From the NCBI RefSeq assembly GCF_006874425.1, contig NZ_VIJZ01000002.1:62001-126000 (forward strand): a stretch of 64,000 nucleotides of DNA, written 5' to 3'. The notes under the pieces are model-generated. The model did no database searches, was not told the DNA's origin, and saw nothing but the letters and a program-made list of their open reading frames with translations. The first letter of the stretch is position 1; the number at the start of each line of letters is the position of its first letter. This stretch comes from Paenibacillus ottowii. GTDB lineage: Bacteria > Bacillota > Bacilli > Paenibacillales > Paenibacillaceae. The translations under genes were made by a program, and so were the position numbers. Below are positions 1-8,717 of this stretch, one piece after another.

Positions 1-324
1 CAACCCATTACAAACAGTCCGGCGGGATCGCAGAACTTTTTTCCGGCCATTACAGTTTCTCCATCAGATGGGGCAGTTTTCGTTTCCTATTACACCAATC
101 GAGTCAATGCGCCTAATCTTGACGTTTTTCTGGCTACCTCCAGAGATGGCGGAAATACATTTACCAACACTCGCATAACGACCACTTCAATCAGTGTGGC
201 AGGGCTAACCTTGATCGGAGACTACATTGGCAATGCCGTTGTCCCGCAGACAGACCGTCTTGTAACGGTTTGGACAGACACCCGAACCGGAACTGAAAAC
301 ATTTGGTTTGACGATAACCAATAA
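1..324 (+). CDS. Sialidase/BNR-like protein, C-terminal part
   Basis: An open frame enters from the left edge and ends in TAA at 322-324, giving the last 107 residues. The fragment carries the aromatic and Asp-box-like phrasing of beta-propeller sialidase-type proteins (SRDGGNTF, then GDYIGNAVV and VWTDTRTG near the end). Such proteins are usually secreted and bind or cleave glycans, but the catalytic part is outside the window, so no enzymatic activity can be claimed. The gene points away from the following minus-strand microprotein gene, with a hairpin between the two. Confidence 0.6.
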   Translation, partial: QPITNSPAGSQNFFPAITVSPSDGAVFVSYYTNRVNAPNLDVFLATSRDGGNTFTNTRITTTSISVAGLTLIGDYIGNAVVPQTDRLVTVWTDTRTGTENIWFDDNQ

Positions 325-356
325 ACCCTAAGATCTCAAATTTTGAAACAAAGTGA

Positions 357-394
357 ATTAAAAACACCTTACCAGCCGAAGCCAATAAGGTGTT
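357..394 (-). terminator. Hairpin between sialidase-like gene and YjcZ-like gene
   Basis: A 9-bp stem (AACACCTTA / TAAGGTGTT) is followed on the minus strand by a run of T. It can terminate the 437-544 gene; on the plus strand the T run is poor. Confidence 0.6.
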
Positions 395-436
395 AGTTAA
401 ATGAAGAGAGAGCATCCAACCGCTATCTTAAGAAAG

Positions 437-544
437 TTAAATCCAACACGATTTAAGGATGATAACCAAGAGGATATAGAGCACCAAGATTGCCGTTGTA
501 GAAGTCCACGCACCGCAAATAGCTGGACCTGCGCATCCACTCAT
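437..544 (-). CDS. YjcZ-family sporulation microprotein
   Basis: A 35-residue frame starts MSGCAGPAICGAW and ends in a hydrophobic helix of the LVLYILLVIIL type, the layout of the YjcZ family of small sporulation proteins (a short Gly/Cys-rich head and one membrane helix). A strong AAGGAGG site lies 9 bases before the ATG. Family members are expressed during sporulation; their molecular role is not known. A terminator follows at 357-394. The cysteines at 4, 10 and 33 are less typical. Confidence 0.75.
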   Translation of the reverse strand: MSGCAGPAICGAWTSTTAILVLYILLVIILKSCWI

Positions 545-643
545 AGCTTTAGCCCTCCTTTATTTGTCGTCACTTTAATATATGTGTAAATACACTCTGT
601 GACCGGGCGTTTAGGTAAATAGAAAAATCCCCGCCCACCGTTA

Positions 644-1648
644 TGAACTGACCCCAAAACGTTAAACACAGACAGACTTAGGCTGCTACAGAGGACTGAA
701 TGCGTTATTCTACGGGCGGACAGTCCTCTGAGCTTTTGTTTGGTTCTTCGATAGTTGTAATAGTATATATATTGATGTAGTTCTTGAATGAAATGTTCAA
801 TGGATTCAAATTCTTGTATGTAAAGAAGTTCCTTCTTTAAGATTCCAAAGAAATTCTCTATCACGGAGTTATCCAGGCAGTTCCCTCGGCGTGACACACT
901 TTGCGTGACTCCTCTCTCAGAGAGCATATACCGATAGCGCTTTTGTTGATATTGCCACCATTGATCAGAGTGCAGAATGAAATTGTGTTGCTTCTCTGGT
1001 AGCTTCTGTCTTATGATTGATTGGAGTCATTTTGCGAATCTCTCTGGTCATGATTCGGTATCCTGCTCGACATTTTAATTCATCATTAAATAAACGCCTC
1101 ATTTCTGTTTTCACATCGGCGTACTTATCAGGCTTGTTCTACTTTTTCACATGATAATAGTAAGTGCTTCGAGGAATGCCTGCAATGTTGACAAGCTCTT
1201 TCACGTTAAATTCATGCCTTAGCTCGTAAATCACATGAGCTTTGTCATCGTTTGTAATGAGTTTTTTTTCTGCACTAAGGCATTCATTTTTTTTAGGTAC
1301 GTAACCTCCATACGAAGGCGTCGGTTTTCCTTATTCAGCTCGTCTATAACACTTTCATTTGCCTCCAATTCTTTCTGTGGCTCTTTATTAGCTGTACGTC
1401 TACTTTTTCACAGGAGCTTTATAACTCAAATGGTTCTCATGCATATCTTCTAATATGTACTGCTTTTGTTCTCCAGTAAAAGTTCTGTGCCATACTTACG
1501 TGCTGCTTCATTCTCAGACAGCGCCCCTCAAGTACAACTATAGCAACTTTAATTCATATTTCTTCGCTGTATTTAACCATAAAGTAAAATCCGCCCCCTT
1601 TCTTCTTAGCGGATTATACCAAGTGTTTAAGATTTGGGGTGCGGTTCA
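644..1648 (-). mobile_element. Decayed IS3-family (IS150-like) element
   Basis: The ends are inverted repeats: TGAACTGACCCCAAAACGTT on the left and, inverted, GTTTAAGATTTGGGGTGCGG plus TTCA on the right. A 4-bp direct repeat, GTTA, flanks them (640-643 and 1649-1652), which fits an IS3-type target duplication. At about 1005 bp it is shorter than intact members. Both transposase frames on the minus strand are broken by stops, frameshifts and deletions, so it cannot move by itself. It lies just downstream of the XRE/TPR regulator gene. Confidence 0.85.
678..1225 (-). pseudogene. IS3 transposase OrfB remnant
   Basis: Pieces of the DDE transposase can be read on the minus strand: an N-terminal piece (VKELVNIAGIPRSTYYYHVK), then a jump to QYQQKRYRYMLSERGVTQS and SRRGNCLDNSVIENFFGILK, which holds the final catalytic Glu region, and YIYYYNYRRTKQKLRGLS. 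The part that should hold the first catalytic Asp is gone. A one-base loss near 718 puts the normal end (PVEYRIQSSVAA) out of frame. Not functional. Confidence 0.85.
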
Positions 1649-1780
1649 GTTAAGGTTGCAGGGATTGGCCTTGCTTACGTTTGAGCCCTCCAACTCACAT
1701 CCTTTAGTTGAATAACCTGACTATGTGACTGAACATATGTGACTGAACAGTCACAGTAACAATAAACAAAAACTAGCTGC

Positions 1781-1817
1781 AATGATTAAAGTACTATTTT
1801 TTAGTATTTTAATCATT
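1781..1817. repeat. AT-rich inverted repeat
   Basis: Arms of 16 bases pair at 15 positions around a 5-base loop. It lies 25 bases past the stop of the XRE/TPR gene and may end its transcript, although no good T run follows on either strand. Just left of it, TATGTGACTGAACA occurs twice in tandem (about 1722-1749). Confidence 0.4.
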
Positions 1818-1841
1818 TATTATAAAAAGAGGACATGGATA

Positions 1842-3236
1842 TTAATAGTAAAATAATCTTTCTCTTTGCCCTACACTAACTAAACTTTCATACTTTATAA
1901 AAGTTCTAACGTCTGCAAATTGTTTAAACTGCTCAAATAATTTTATGCATCTAATGAAAAAGGATTCTTTGTTATTGGCTAATGATTTAGATAACACGTC
2001 TAGCAGGTATTTGAAGCCATAAGAGTAATTGCCTCTGTTCAAGTAGTATTTAGCAAGTTCATATTTAAAACATGTTGTTTGCTCTGGTACTACCTGATGA
2101 GTATACATATCCGATGATGGCTGTTGTACAAAAGAATCAATAATCATTTCAAACCGTTTAAGTATATCATTGACGTCTAACTGAAATCGGTTAGCAGCTA
2201 TCATAACGTTCAATAGCTTCGAAAGTTTCTCACTTTCCATAGTATGTGCTGTTTCAGCTATGTATTCAACATAATCTGGAAGCACACTTATATCTCCTGA
2301 CAGGAGCTTATTAACATAAATATTGCATCTCGCCCAATCCTGATACAATTTAACCCAATAAAGGGTATTGGCATCAGTTTCTTTGACCCAATCCAAGTCT
2401 GCGTAGGCATATGTATATTGTAGAGCTTGCTGGTAATCGCCTTGGGCATCACAGACACTTGCACACAGCAGGTCAGCATAGGCAATATATACAAACATAG
2501 GGCGACTCAACTTTCTGGTAGCCTCATCGTATTCTCGACTCTTGTATTGGTGTTTCATTGAATATTGGATTTCCGCTTTAGCTCTCATTTTGCGAGCAAC
2601 TTCATCAACCTTGTCCCATTTTCGTAAAGACCTGTACACGTTTGCCAAATCCTTCAATGCGTCAAGCTGGTCTATTTCATTCAAACGCTCAACATAAGGC
2701 TCAAACAGTGTTGCTACCCTTAGGTTACGACTTTGATCGTCACCAATCTGGATCGTGAACATGCGATACTGACAAATCGCCAAACGTTCAGAGTGCTGAT
2801 ATTTCTCCACTTCTGCCACGTTTTCATAGAGTATCAGCGCGGCATCATGCCGTCCCTGTGCCAATAATTCCTCTGCAATGTCAAATAGCTTGGGCGAATA
2901 CAGTAAATTATCCATGATGACTCCCACCACTCGACGGATCACACCAAGCTTGCCCAACTCCGCACAGCGATATAAAAATGGCTCAATTCGCCTCATATTC
3001 GGAGGATGGTCGATGATGTAGTTTTCTACGAACAAGTCGTAAAAGTAGCCTTCTGGTAAACCCATGGCCTCAGTAATTCGATCCAGTTGGTTAACAGACA
3101 AAGGCTTGTTTCCTGTCACGATAGCACTTACTGCTCCCCTATTCATATCCGCAATATGACCAAATTGTGTTAAACTCAAACCCTTTTGTTGTAGATATCT
3201 GTCTAATTCAGATCGAATCGTAGGTGTATGCTTCAT
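1842..3236 (-). CDS. XRE-family regulator with TPR-like C-terminal region
   Basis: 464 residues. Residues about 8-62 form a Cro/CI-type helix-turn-helix (LTQFGHIADMNRGAVSAIVTG). The rest is helical and repeats-like (for example ALILYENVAEVEKYQHSERL, ALKDLANVYRSLRKWDKVDE, KYELAKYYLNRGNYSYGFKY), resembling TPR regulators that bind peptides (RRNPP-like). Family members control genes in response to small secreted peptides; I see no convincing propeptide gene next to this one, so peptide control is inference. The gene is monocistronic and its downstream side now abuts the dead IS. The ATG is the first in-frame start; no strong Shine-Dalgarno is visible. Confidence 0.75.
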   Translation of the reverse strand: MKHTPTIRSELDRYLQQKGLSLTQFGHIADMNRGAVSAIVTGNKPLSVNQLDRITEAMGLPEGYFYDLFVENYIIDHPPNMRRIEPFLYRCAELGKLGVIRRVVGVIMDNLLYSPKLFDIAEELLAQGRHDAALILYENVAEVEKYQHSERLAICQYRMFTIQIGDDQSRNLRVATLFEPYVERLNEIDQLDALKDLANVYRSLRKWDKVDEVARKMRAKAEIQYSMKHQYKSREYDEATRKLSRPMFVYIAYADLLCASVCDAQGDYQQALQYTYAYADLDWVKETDANTLYWVKLYQDWARCNIYVNKLLSGDISVLPDYVEYIAETAHTMESEKLSKLLNVMIAANRFQLDVNDILKRFEMIIDSFVQQPSSDMYTHQVVPEQTTCFKYELAKYYLNRGNYSYGFKYLLDVLSKSLANNKESFFIRCIKLFEQFKQFADVRTFIKYESLVSVGQRERLFYY

Positions 3237-3508
3237 TCCATAGCCACCCTTCGAATAAAAATTCCATAATTTTTAAAAACACACTTCATTTTTCACCATA
3301 ATTGCCCCATATGTCAATATATTATGCAATTAATATAATTAATTAATTTTTCTCATTAGTTGACCACAAAAAAACTTACCACTAATCTTTTCTGCCGACA
3401 GAGAGTATGATTCTTTTCATTATATTTTTGCTGTATGTTGTTCCTAGTTTTTTAGCAATGAGTTTAGTTGAATTATGCGAGGATTTTTAGCCTAAGAGAC
3501 AACGCAGG

Positions 3509-3537
3509 TTGTAGTTAATTTGCTATTGTGATAAACT
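3509..3537 (+). promoter_or_regulatory. Likely promoter of the ABC-F leader
   Basis: TTGTAG (3509-3514) and TAAACT (3532-3537) are 17 bases apart, a passable sigma-A promoter, placing the transcript start near 3544 and leaving a leader of about 255 bases. Confidence 0.5.
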
Positions 3538-3543
3538 GGATGT

Positions 3544-3798
3544 AATTTGATGACGGGAGTTGAACGGATACATGTAGGACTTTCTTGTTTTGAGATCTCG
3601 AAAAGAACGGACTCAGCGATTTGGCTAGGGTCGTTTTATTTCGTCTCTGCAAGAAAGGTCTGCATTTCGTTTGCGCTCCCTATCCGGACAATCATACGGC
3701 CCTTTGGAATGGGGTCTTATTTCCTCGTATGGATTAGAGCCGCAAGAAAGCACCTTTCTTGCGGCTCTTTTTTATTTCCACACGAAAGGATGATTGCC
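3544..3798 (+). promoter_or_regulatory. Attenuator leader of the ABC-F gene
   Basis: The leader holds four matching elements: A (CTTTCTTG, 3580-3587), B (CAAGAAAG, 3650-3657), C (CAAGAAAG, 3743-3750) and D (CTTTCTTG, 3754-3761). C and D lie inside the terminator arms. A can pair with B, leaving C with D (stop), or A can pair with C, which breaks the terminator. ABC-F resistance genes in Firmicutes are commonly controlled by ribosome stalling in such leaders. Short start codons with weak ribosome sites occur near 3550-3577, but I cannot single out the leader peptide. Confidence 0.65.
3737..3773 (+). terminator. Intrinsic terminator inside the ABC-F leader
   Basis: A perfect 14-bp stem (GAGCCGCAAGAAAG / CTTTCTTGCGGCTC) with a CAC loop and six T lies 26 bases before the ABC-F start codon. 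Its position before the gene rather than after it marks it as an attenuator. Confidence 0.9.
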
Positions 3799-5286
3799 AT
3801 GCCCGCCATTCAGGTAACCAATCTTACTTTTGCCTATCCAGGCAGCTATGACCCCATATTTGAACATGTCCATTTTCAAATTGATACAGACTGGAAGTTA
3901 GGCTTTACAGGACGAAACGGTCGGGGTAAAACGACGTTCTTAAACCTTCTGCAGGGGAAGTACGAATACAGCGGTACGATCTCCACACCAGTGGCCTTTG
4001 ATTATTTTCCGTTCCCCGTCGAACATCCAGAGTATTTGACCTTAGATGTCGTCGAAGAGATCGTGCCAAACTATGAAAGCTGGAAGCTGATGCGCGAACT
4101 GAACCTGCTGAAGGTGTCAGAAGACGTGCTGTACCGGCCATTTGAATCGCTGTCCCAAGGAGAACAGACGAAGGTATTGCTAGCCGTGCTCTTCATTCAA
4201 GACAATCGATTTCTGCTCATCGACGAGCCGACCAATCATCTCGACCTGCATGCACGCAAGCTTGTTGCCGATTATCTGAATACAAAGCGCGGTTTTATCC
4301 TTGTTTCACACGATCGGGCTTTTCTCGACCGCTGCGTAGACCATATTCTTTCGATCAATAAAACGAATATCGAAATCCAAAAAGGCAACTTTTCCAGCTG
4401 GTGGACGAACAAAACTCGCCAGGATACATTCGAAATGGCACAAAACGAAAAGCTGTACAAAGACATACAGCGTTTATCCGCTTCTGCTAAACGTACTAGT
4501 AGCTGGTCTTTCGAGACCGAAAAATCGAAAAATGGCACACGAAATTCCGGTTCCAAGCTTGACAAGGGGTACGTCGGACATAAGGCAGCCAAAATGATGA
4601 AGCGCTCAAAATCCATCGAACAGCGGCAACACGCTGCTTTAGAGGAAAAATCGAAACTGCTCCGAAATATCGAGCAGTCGGAAAGCCTTGCGATTTCTCA
4701 GCTTGAGTATTCCAAATCCGAACTGGCAATACTGGATCACGTCACAATTTACTACGGGGAAAGAGCGGTTTGCAAGAACGTGAGTCTGACGATTGAACCT
4801 GGAGATCGTATTGCAATTTCAGGTCCAAATGGTTCAGGTAAATCTAGCTTGCTTCACCTACTCAACGCTGAGGCGTTACACTATACAGGTACGTTTCAGC
4901 GGGACCCGCAGCTTCGCGTTTCCTATGTATCCCAAAATACTTCTCATCTGCGAGGAACACTCTCCGATTATGCAGCAGAGCACAGAATTGACGAAAGCTT
5001 ATTTAAGGCCGTGTTGCGTAAACTAGATTTCGCCCGCATCCAGTTTGAAAAGGATATATCCGCGTTTAGCGGCGGGCAGAAGAAGAAGGTTTTGATCGCG
5101 AGAAGCCTATGTGAGGAGGCTCATCTGCATATTTGGGACGAACCACTCAACTTTGTCGATGTGATTTCCCGGATGCAAATTGAGGAACTGCTACTTGAGT
5201 ACACGCCGACCATTGTATTTGTGGAACATGATCGGGAATTTCATGACCGTGTCGCCACAAAAACGATTGAACTCGGTGGGGATTAG
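3799..5286 (+). CDS. Lsa-type ABC-F ribosomal protection protein
   Basis: 495 residues from the ATG at 3799, chosen because AAAGGA lies 8 bases upstream and the family starts here; an in-frame extension back to 3547 crosses the terminator and is not coding. Two ABC ATPase domains: Walker A GRNGRGKT (about 38-45) with LSQGEQTK and DEPTNHLD, a charged linker, then GPNGSGKS with FSGGQKKK. No membrane segments. ABC-F proteins of this type bind the ribosomal E site and dislodge lincosamides, streptogramin A and pleuromutilins. The second Walker B region reads WDEPLNFVD, as in Lsa-like proteins. The substrate range here is inferred from family likeness. Confidence 0.9.
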   Translation: MPAIQVTNLTFAYPGSYDPIFEHVHFQIDTDWKLGFTGRNGRGKTTFLNLLQGKYEYSGTISTPVAFDYFPFPVEHPEYLTLDVVEEIVPNYESWKLMRELNLLKVSEDVLYRPFESLSQGEQTKVLLAVLFIQDNRFLLIDEPTNHLDLHARKLVADYLNTKRGFILVSHDRAFLDRCVDHILSINKTNIEIQKGNFSSWWTNKTRQDTFEMAQNEKLYKDIQRLSASAKRTSSWSFETEKSKNGTRNSGSKLDKGYVGHKAAKMMKRSKSIEQRQHAALEEKSKLLRNIEQSESLAISQLEYSKSELAILDHVTIYYGERAVCKNVSLTIEPGDRIAISGPNGSGKSSLLHLLNAEALHYTGTFQRDPQLRVSYVSQNTSHLRGTLSDYAAEHRIDESLFKAVLRKLDFARIQFEKDISAFSGGQKKKVLIARSLCEEAHLHIWDEPLNFVDVISRMQIEELLLEYTPTIVFVEHDREFHDRVATKTIELGGD

Positions 5287-5309
5287 AATTTTATAAATCA
5301 ATCGAACAT

Positions 5310-5358
5310 CGGCAGTCTAGGATTTTATTTTTCGTCCTTGGCTGCCGCTTTTTCTTTT
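5310..5358 (+). terminator. Terminator after the ABC-F gene
   Basis: The stem CGGCAG...GGA / TCC...CTGCCG is followed by CTTTTTCTTTT, 24 bases after the stop codon. Confidence 0.8.
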
Positions 5359-5507
5359 GGAGCTTTTCTAACGGGTATTTTAACTTAAAAAACAAACAAC
5401 AATAATCTGTGTCCTCTACAAGATGGATAGTTTGTACCTTTTAAGCAAGCTTCCTCGCGGGTATTATTCGAGCAGAATGTGCCTAATTATAACGACTTCT
5501 ATCTCTC

Positions 5508-5681
5508 CTATACAAGCATGCCGCCGAATCGATTACGTAACTCGTCCATCGCTCCATCAAGTTCATTCAGGTCTATGTTCCCTTTGTCTCGACTACCTTT
5601 ACCCTTTCGCGCCTCCAACCTGATCCCACACATCAGCAAAACGCTCGATTCCGCTTTGGCTGTTTTAACACTGGTGATTAT
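5508..5681 (-). pseudogene. Possible gene remnant, unrecognised
   Basis: In the 470-base gap between the ABC-F gene and gerA, one minus-strand frame is open for 57 codons and reads like a protein tail (AESSVLLMCGIRLEARKGKG, then DLNELDGAMDELRNRFGGML). It is preceded by a stop and has no start codon or ribosome site, so it would be the 3' end of a lost gene. The family is not recognised. Nothing else is evident in the gap apart from the terminator at its left and the gerA ribosome site at its right. Confidence 0.3.
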
Positions 5682-5826
5682 CTAAGAAATATAGACTCTC
5701 AGCTAAAACCTCGACAATAAGCATAGTTGCACTGGATTGATATACAAGCTTTTTTTACAAGATCCATACATATAAATTTTGGAATAGCAACATATTACAG
5801 TTGACTGATATCTAGAAGGGAACTAT

Positions 5827-7449
5827 ATGGCCATGGCTGACAAGTTAAAAAAATGGCTGTTTAAACAGTCTTTACGATCTAAAAATGGCACGAGCTCTGA
5901 ACCAGTTAACGAGGAAAAATCAACCAAAAAATCCAAAGAGCTGAGTGGCACGCTTAAGGAAAACGTGACCATGCTGAACCAGGAAATAGGACATAGCGCG
6001 GATTTCATCCTTCGTTGTTTGAAGGATAAGCAGGGCAATCCGGTTCTCGCTGTAGGTTTTCTTCAAGGCCTGATTGATCAGCAAATTTTAACGACACTGC
6101 TAGAGGAGCTCACTGCAGGTATTCGAAATGGAGATGTCTCTGATCGTAATGTCAAAAGTTGGTTGATGGATCGTATTCCTATTGGGGGCATAACTTGTCT
6201 TGACAATGAGCAATCGCTTATCCATGCCGTTCTTTATGGACAGGTTGCTCTCCTCGTCGAAGGCAGCTCCAAGGCCTTTGCTGCTTCTATCAGTGGAGGG
6301 GCTAAAAGAGCAGTTGAGGAGCCAACATCTCAGACAGTAATTCGTGGTCCTAAAGAGGGGTTTACCGAGGATATTTCCACCAATATTGCACTTCTCCGGA
6401 GAAGGATCAAATCAACTGACCTCCACATTGATTCTCGAATTATCGGATCATATACGCAGACGAAGGTATCGGTGGCATTTATTCGAGGCTTAGCAGATCC
6501 GGAGGTGGTTAAGGAAATTTCCAGACGATTAGATTCCATTAACACTGACAGTATTCTCGAAAGTGGATATATCGAGGAATTTATTCAAGATGGGGTATGG
6601 ACACCTTTTCCAACTATATATAACACTGAACGTCCGGATGCTGTAGCAGGCAGCTTGCTTGAAGGGTTGGTAGCGATATTGGTTGATGGGACTCCATTTG
6701 TATTGATTGCTCCCGTAGCCTTTTTTCGGTTCATCTCTTCCAGTGAGGACTACTACCAACGTTATGATTTGGCATCTTTTCTTCGGATCGTTCGGATGGC
6801 ATCCTTTTTCTTGGCATTGCTTTTACCCGCGTTCTTTATTGCAACAACTACGTTTCACCAGGAAATGCTGCCTACAACACTGCTTATCACTCTGGCTGCG
6901 CAGAGAGAAAATACACCATTGCCAGCCCTGCTTGAGGCGATGTTAATGGAGCTGACCTTTGAGGTTATCCGCGAAGCAGGTGTACGAATGCCACGTGCAG
7001 TAGGGCCTGCAATCTCTATTGTCGGGGCGTTGGTTCTTGGACAAGCTGCCGTTCAGGCGGGTTTGGTCTCCGCAGCTATGGTGATTGTGGTATCATTCAC
7101 AGCTATCTGCAACTTTGTGCTGCCTGCGATCAATATGGCAGGGTCTGTTCGTTTGCTCAGATTTGGACTCATGCTGTTAGCAGGTTTATTTGGATTATAC
7201 GGAGTTTTATCGGGCTTGGTTCCCATCCTCGTTCGATTAGTATCTATGAATTCGTTCGGCATTCCTTATATGGTGCCGATCGCACCTTTCTATAAGGGCA
7301 ATATGAAAGACATGTTAGTGCGTGTACCCTGGTGGAAAATGAAGAAACGGCCGAAAATGATTGGGATCTCCAATCCAGTAAGGCAGACAACAGGGCAGGA
7401 ATCGTATGCAGAAAAGGCAGGCGAACACGGGCGAGATCCCATGGTATAA
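5827..7449 (+). CDS. Spore germination protein, GerA family
   Basis: 540 residues, A subunit of a germinant receptor in the spore inner membrane. The N-terminal 290 residues are soluble and carry the family's hallmark region (ISTNIALLRRRIKSTDLHID, then VSVAFIRGLADPEVVKEI). About five membrane segments follow (residues about 320-490), with the conserved REAGVRMPRAVGPAISIVGA stretch and IPYMVPIAPFYKGNMKDM near the end. AGAAGGG lies 7 bases before the ATG. First gene of an A-C-B operon, 12 bases before gerC. The germinant cannot be told from sequence. Confidence 0.93.
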   Translation: MAMADKLKKWLFKQSLRSKNGTSSEPVNEEKSTKKSKELSGTLKENVTMLNQEIGHSADFILRCLKDKQGNPVLAVGFLQGLIDQQILTTLLEELTAGIRNGDVSDRNVKSWLMDRIPIGGITCLDNEQSLIHAVLYGQVALLVEGSSKAFAASISGGAKRAVEEPTSQTVIRGPKEGFTEDISTNIALLRRRIKSTDLHIDSRIIGSYTQTKVSVAFIRGLADPEVVKEISRRLDSINTDSILESGYIEEFIQDGVWTPFPTIYNTERPDAVAGSLLEGLVAILVDGTPFVLIAPVAFFRFISSSEDYYQRYDLASFLRIVRMASFFLALLLPAFFIATTTFHQEMLPTTLLITLAAQRENTPLPALLEAMLMELTFEVIREAGVRMPRAVGPAISIVGALVLGQAAVQAGLVSAAMVIVVSFTAICNFVLPAINMAGSVRLLRFGLMLLAGLFGLYGVLSGLVPILVRLVSMNSFGIPYMVPIAPFYKGNMKDMLVRVPWWKMKKRPKMIGISNPVRQTTGQESYAEKAGEHGRDPMV

Positions 7450-7461
7450 GGGGGAACCGAT

Positions 7462-8688
7462 ATGTCTCAATTTGGCAGGTTTATTTTGGCCTTGATCATA
7501 TTATTCATTTTGGCGGGTTGCTGGAACCGAGTTGAGCTGAATGAGCTATGGGTAACTGCAGCTACAGGGGTAGATATGATGGACGACGGACAGTGGATGA
7601 TGTCCTATCAGATCGTTGTTCCCTCCGCCATTGCAAGTGGAACCGGAGGAGGCTCGGGAGGCTCTTCCCAACCAGCATCCCAAGTATTCTCAGTAAAGTC
7701 CAAAACCTATAACCAGGCGTTATCGTACAGCAATTTAAAAACATCAAGACAAATCTACATAGCACATAATCGTGTTGTATTTATCGGTAAAAGAGCGGCT
7801 GAGAAGGGAATGGATCGTTTAATCGATTTTTATCTTCGTAATACGGAAGCCAGAGAAATGGTAACTATGGTTGTAACGGACGGACTAGCCTCTGATCTAT
7901 TAAGGAAATTGTTGCCACCTGAAAAAATTCAAGGCGCCGCCATGGCTGAATTGGTCGACAAAGAGAGTGATATGTTATCGGTGTTTCCTAAAGTTAGGGT
8001 TTATGATTTCGTATTAAGCATGAACTCGGATTCCAAATCTATTGGAGTACCTGTCGCCGAGATGATCGGAAAAAGGGACTATCAGGATGAGAAGGAAGCA
8101 GAGAGTCTGGATGTCTTCAAAAAAACATCGGCCCCTCTCAAACTGGCATTAACGAAATTGGCCATATTCCAAAACGGAAAGCTCAAAGGATTTCTCAACA
8201 AGGAAGAAAGTCTGGGCGTATCTTACCTGTCTCAAAAGGTTAACAACACCGAAATTTCGTTCCCATGCAGCGAACAACCCGGTAGGGAAATGTACTCTTC
8301 CATACTTGTAAACTCTGCTAATGTAAAGCTTACACCCCAAAAAACGAATTCTCATTACACTATGCAGGTTGGAGTGAAAATTAACGGGACTTTAAATGAA
8401 ACAACATGCACTAAGGATATTTCTAAGACGAAGACCATACATGATTTGGAAAAAGAGATTGCAAAAGAAGTCACCAGTACGATAAATGAGGGCTGGGCTA
8501 AACTTCAGGAACTTGGTGTAGATGCAACTGGTTTTGCTGACCGGGTTCACCGAAGTTTCCCAAGGGAGTGGGAAACGGTAAAAAAAGACTGGGATCAGGA
8601 GTTCAAGAGGATAGAACTGGACATTCGAGTGGATGCACGAATTAAGCGTCCTGGGCTCCTACAAAAGCGTATCGGAAGTCAAACCTAA
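7462..8688 (+). CDS. Germinant receptor lipoprotein, Ger(x)C family
   Basis: 408 residues. A lipoprotein signal peptide ends at LAGC (Cys20), so the protein is anchored outside the spore inner membrane. CWNRVELNELWVTAATGVDM right after the lipid site is typical of GerC proteins, as is the C-terminal part (ISKTKTIHDLEKEIAKEV). It is the C subunit of the receptor with the flanking GerA and GerB proteins. AAGGGGGA lies before the ATG. Gap to gerB is 29 bases. Confidence 0.93.
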   Translation: MSQFGRFILALIILFILAGCWNRVELNELWVTAATGVDMMDDGQWMMSYQIVVPSAIASGTGGGSGGSSQPASQVFSVKSKTYNQALSYSNLKTSRQIYIAHNRVVFIGKRAAEKGMDRLIDFYLRNTEAREMVTMVVTDGLASDLLRKLLPPEKIQGAAMAELVDKESDMLSVFPKVRVYDFVLSMNSDSKSIGVPVAEMIGKRDYQDEKEAESLDVFKKTSAPLKLALTKLAIFQNGKLKGFLNKEESLGVSYLSQKVNNTEISFPCSEQPGREMYSSILVNSANVKLTPQKTNSHYTMQVGVKINGTLNETTCTKDISKTKTIHDLEKEIAKEVTSTINEGWAKLQELGVDATGFADRVHRSFPREWETVKKDWDQEFKRIELDIRVDARIKRPGLLQKRIGSQT

Positions 8689-8717
8689 ACCAATTTGTAT
8701 GAAGGGACTCAAAAAGT

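Noticed and set aside
401-589. 62-residue plus-strand frame
   Set aside because: No ribosome site, odd composition, and it lies opposite the well-supported YjcZ-like gene.
3547-3798. N-terminal extension of the ABC-F protein
   Set aside because: The in-frame extension runs through the perfect terminator, and the start at 3799 has the ribosome site and family start.
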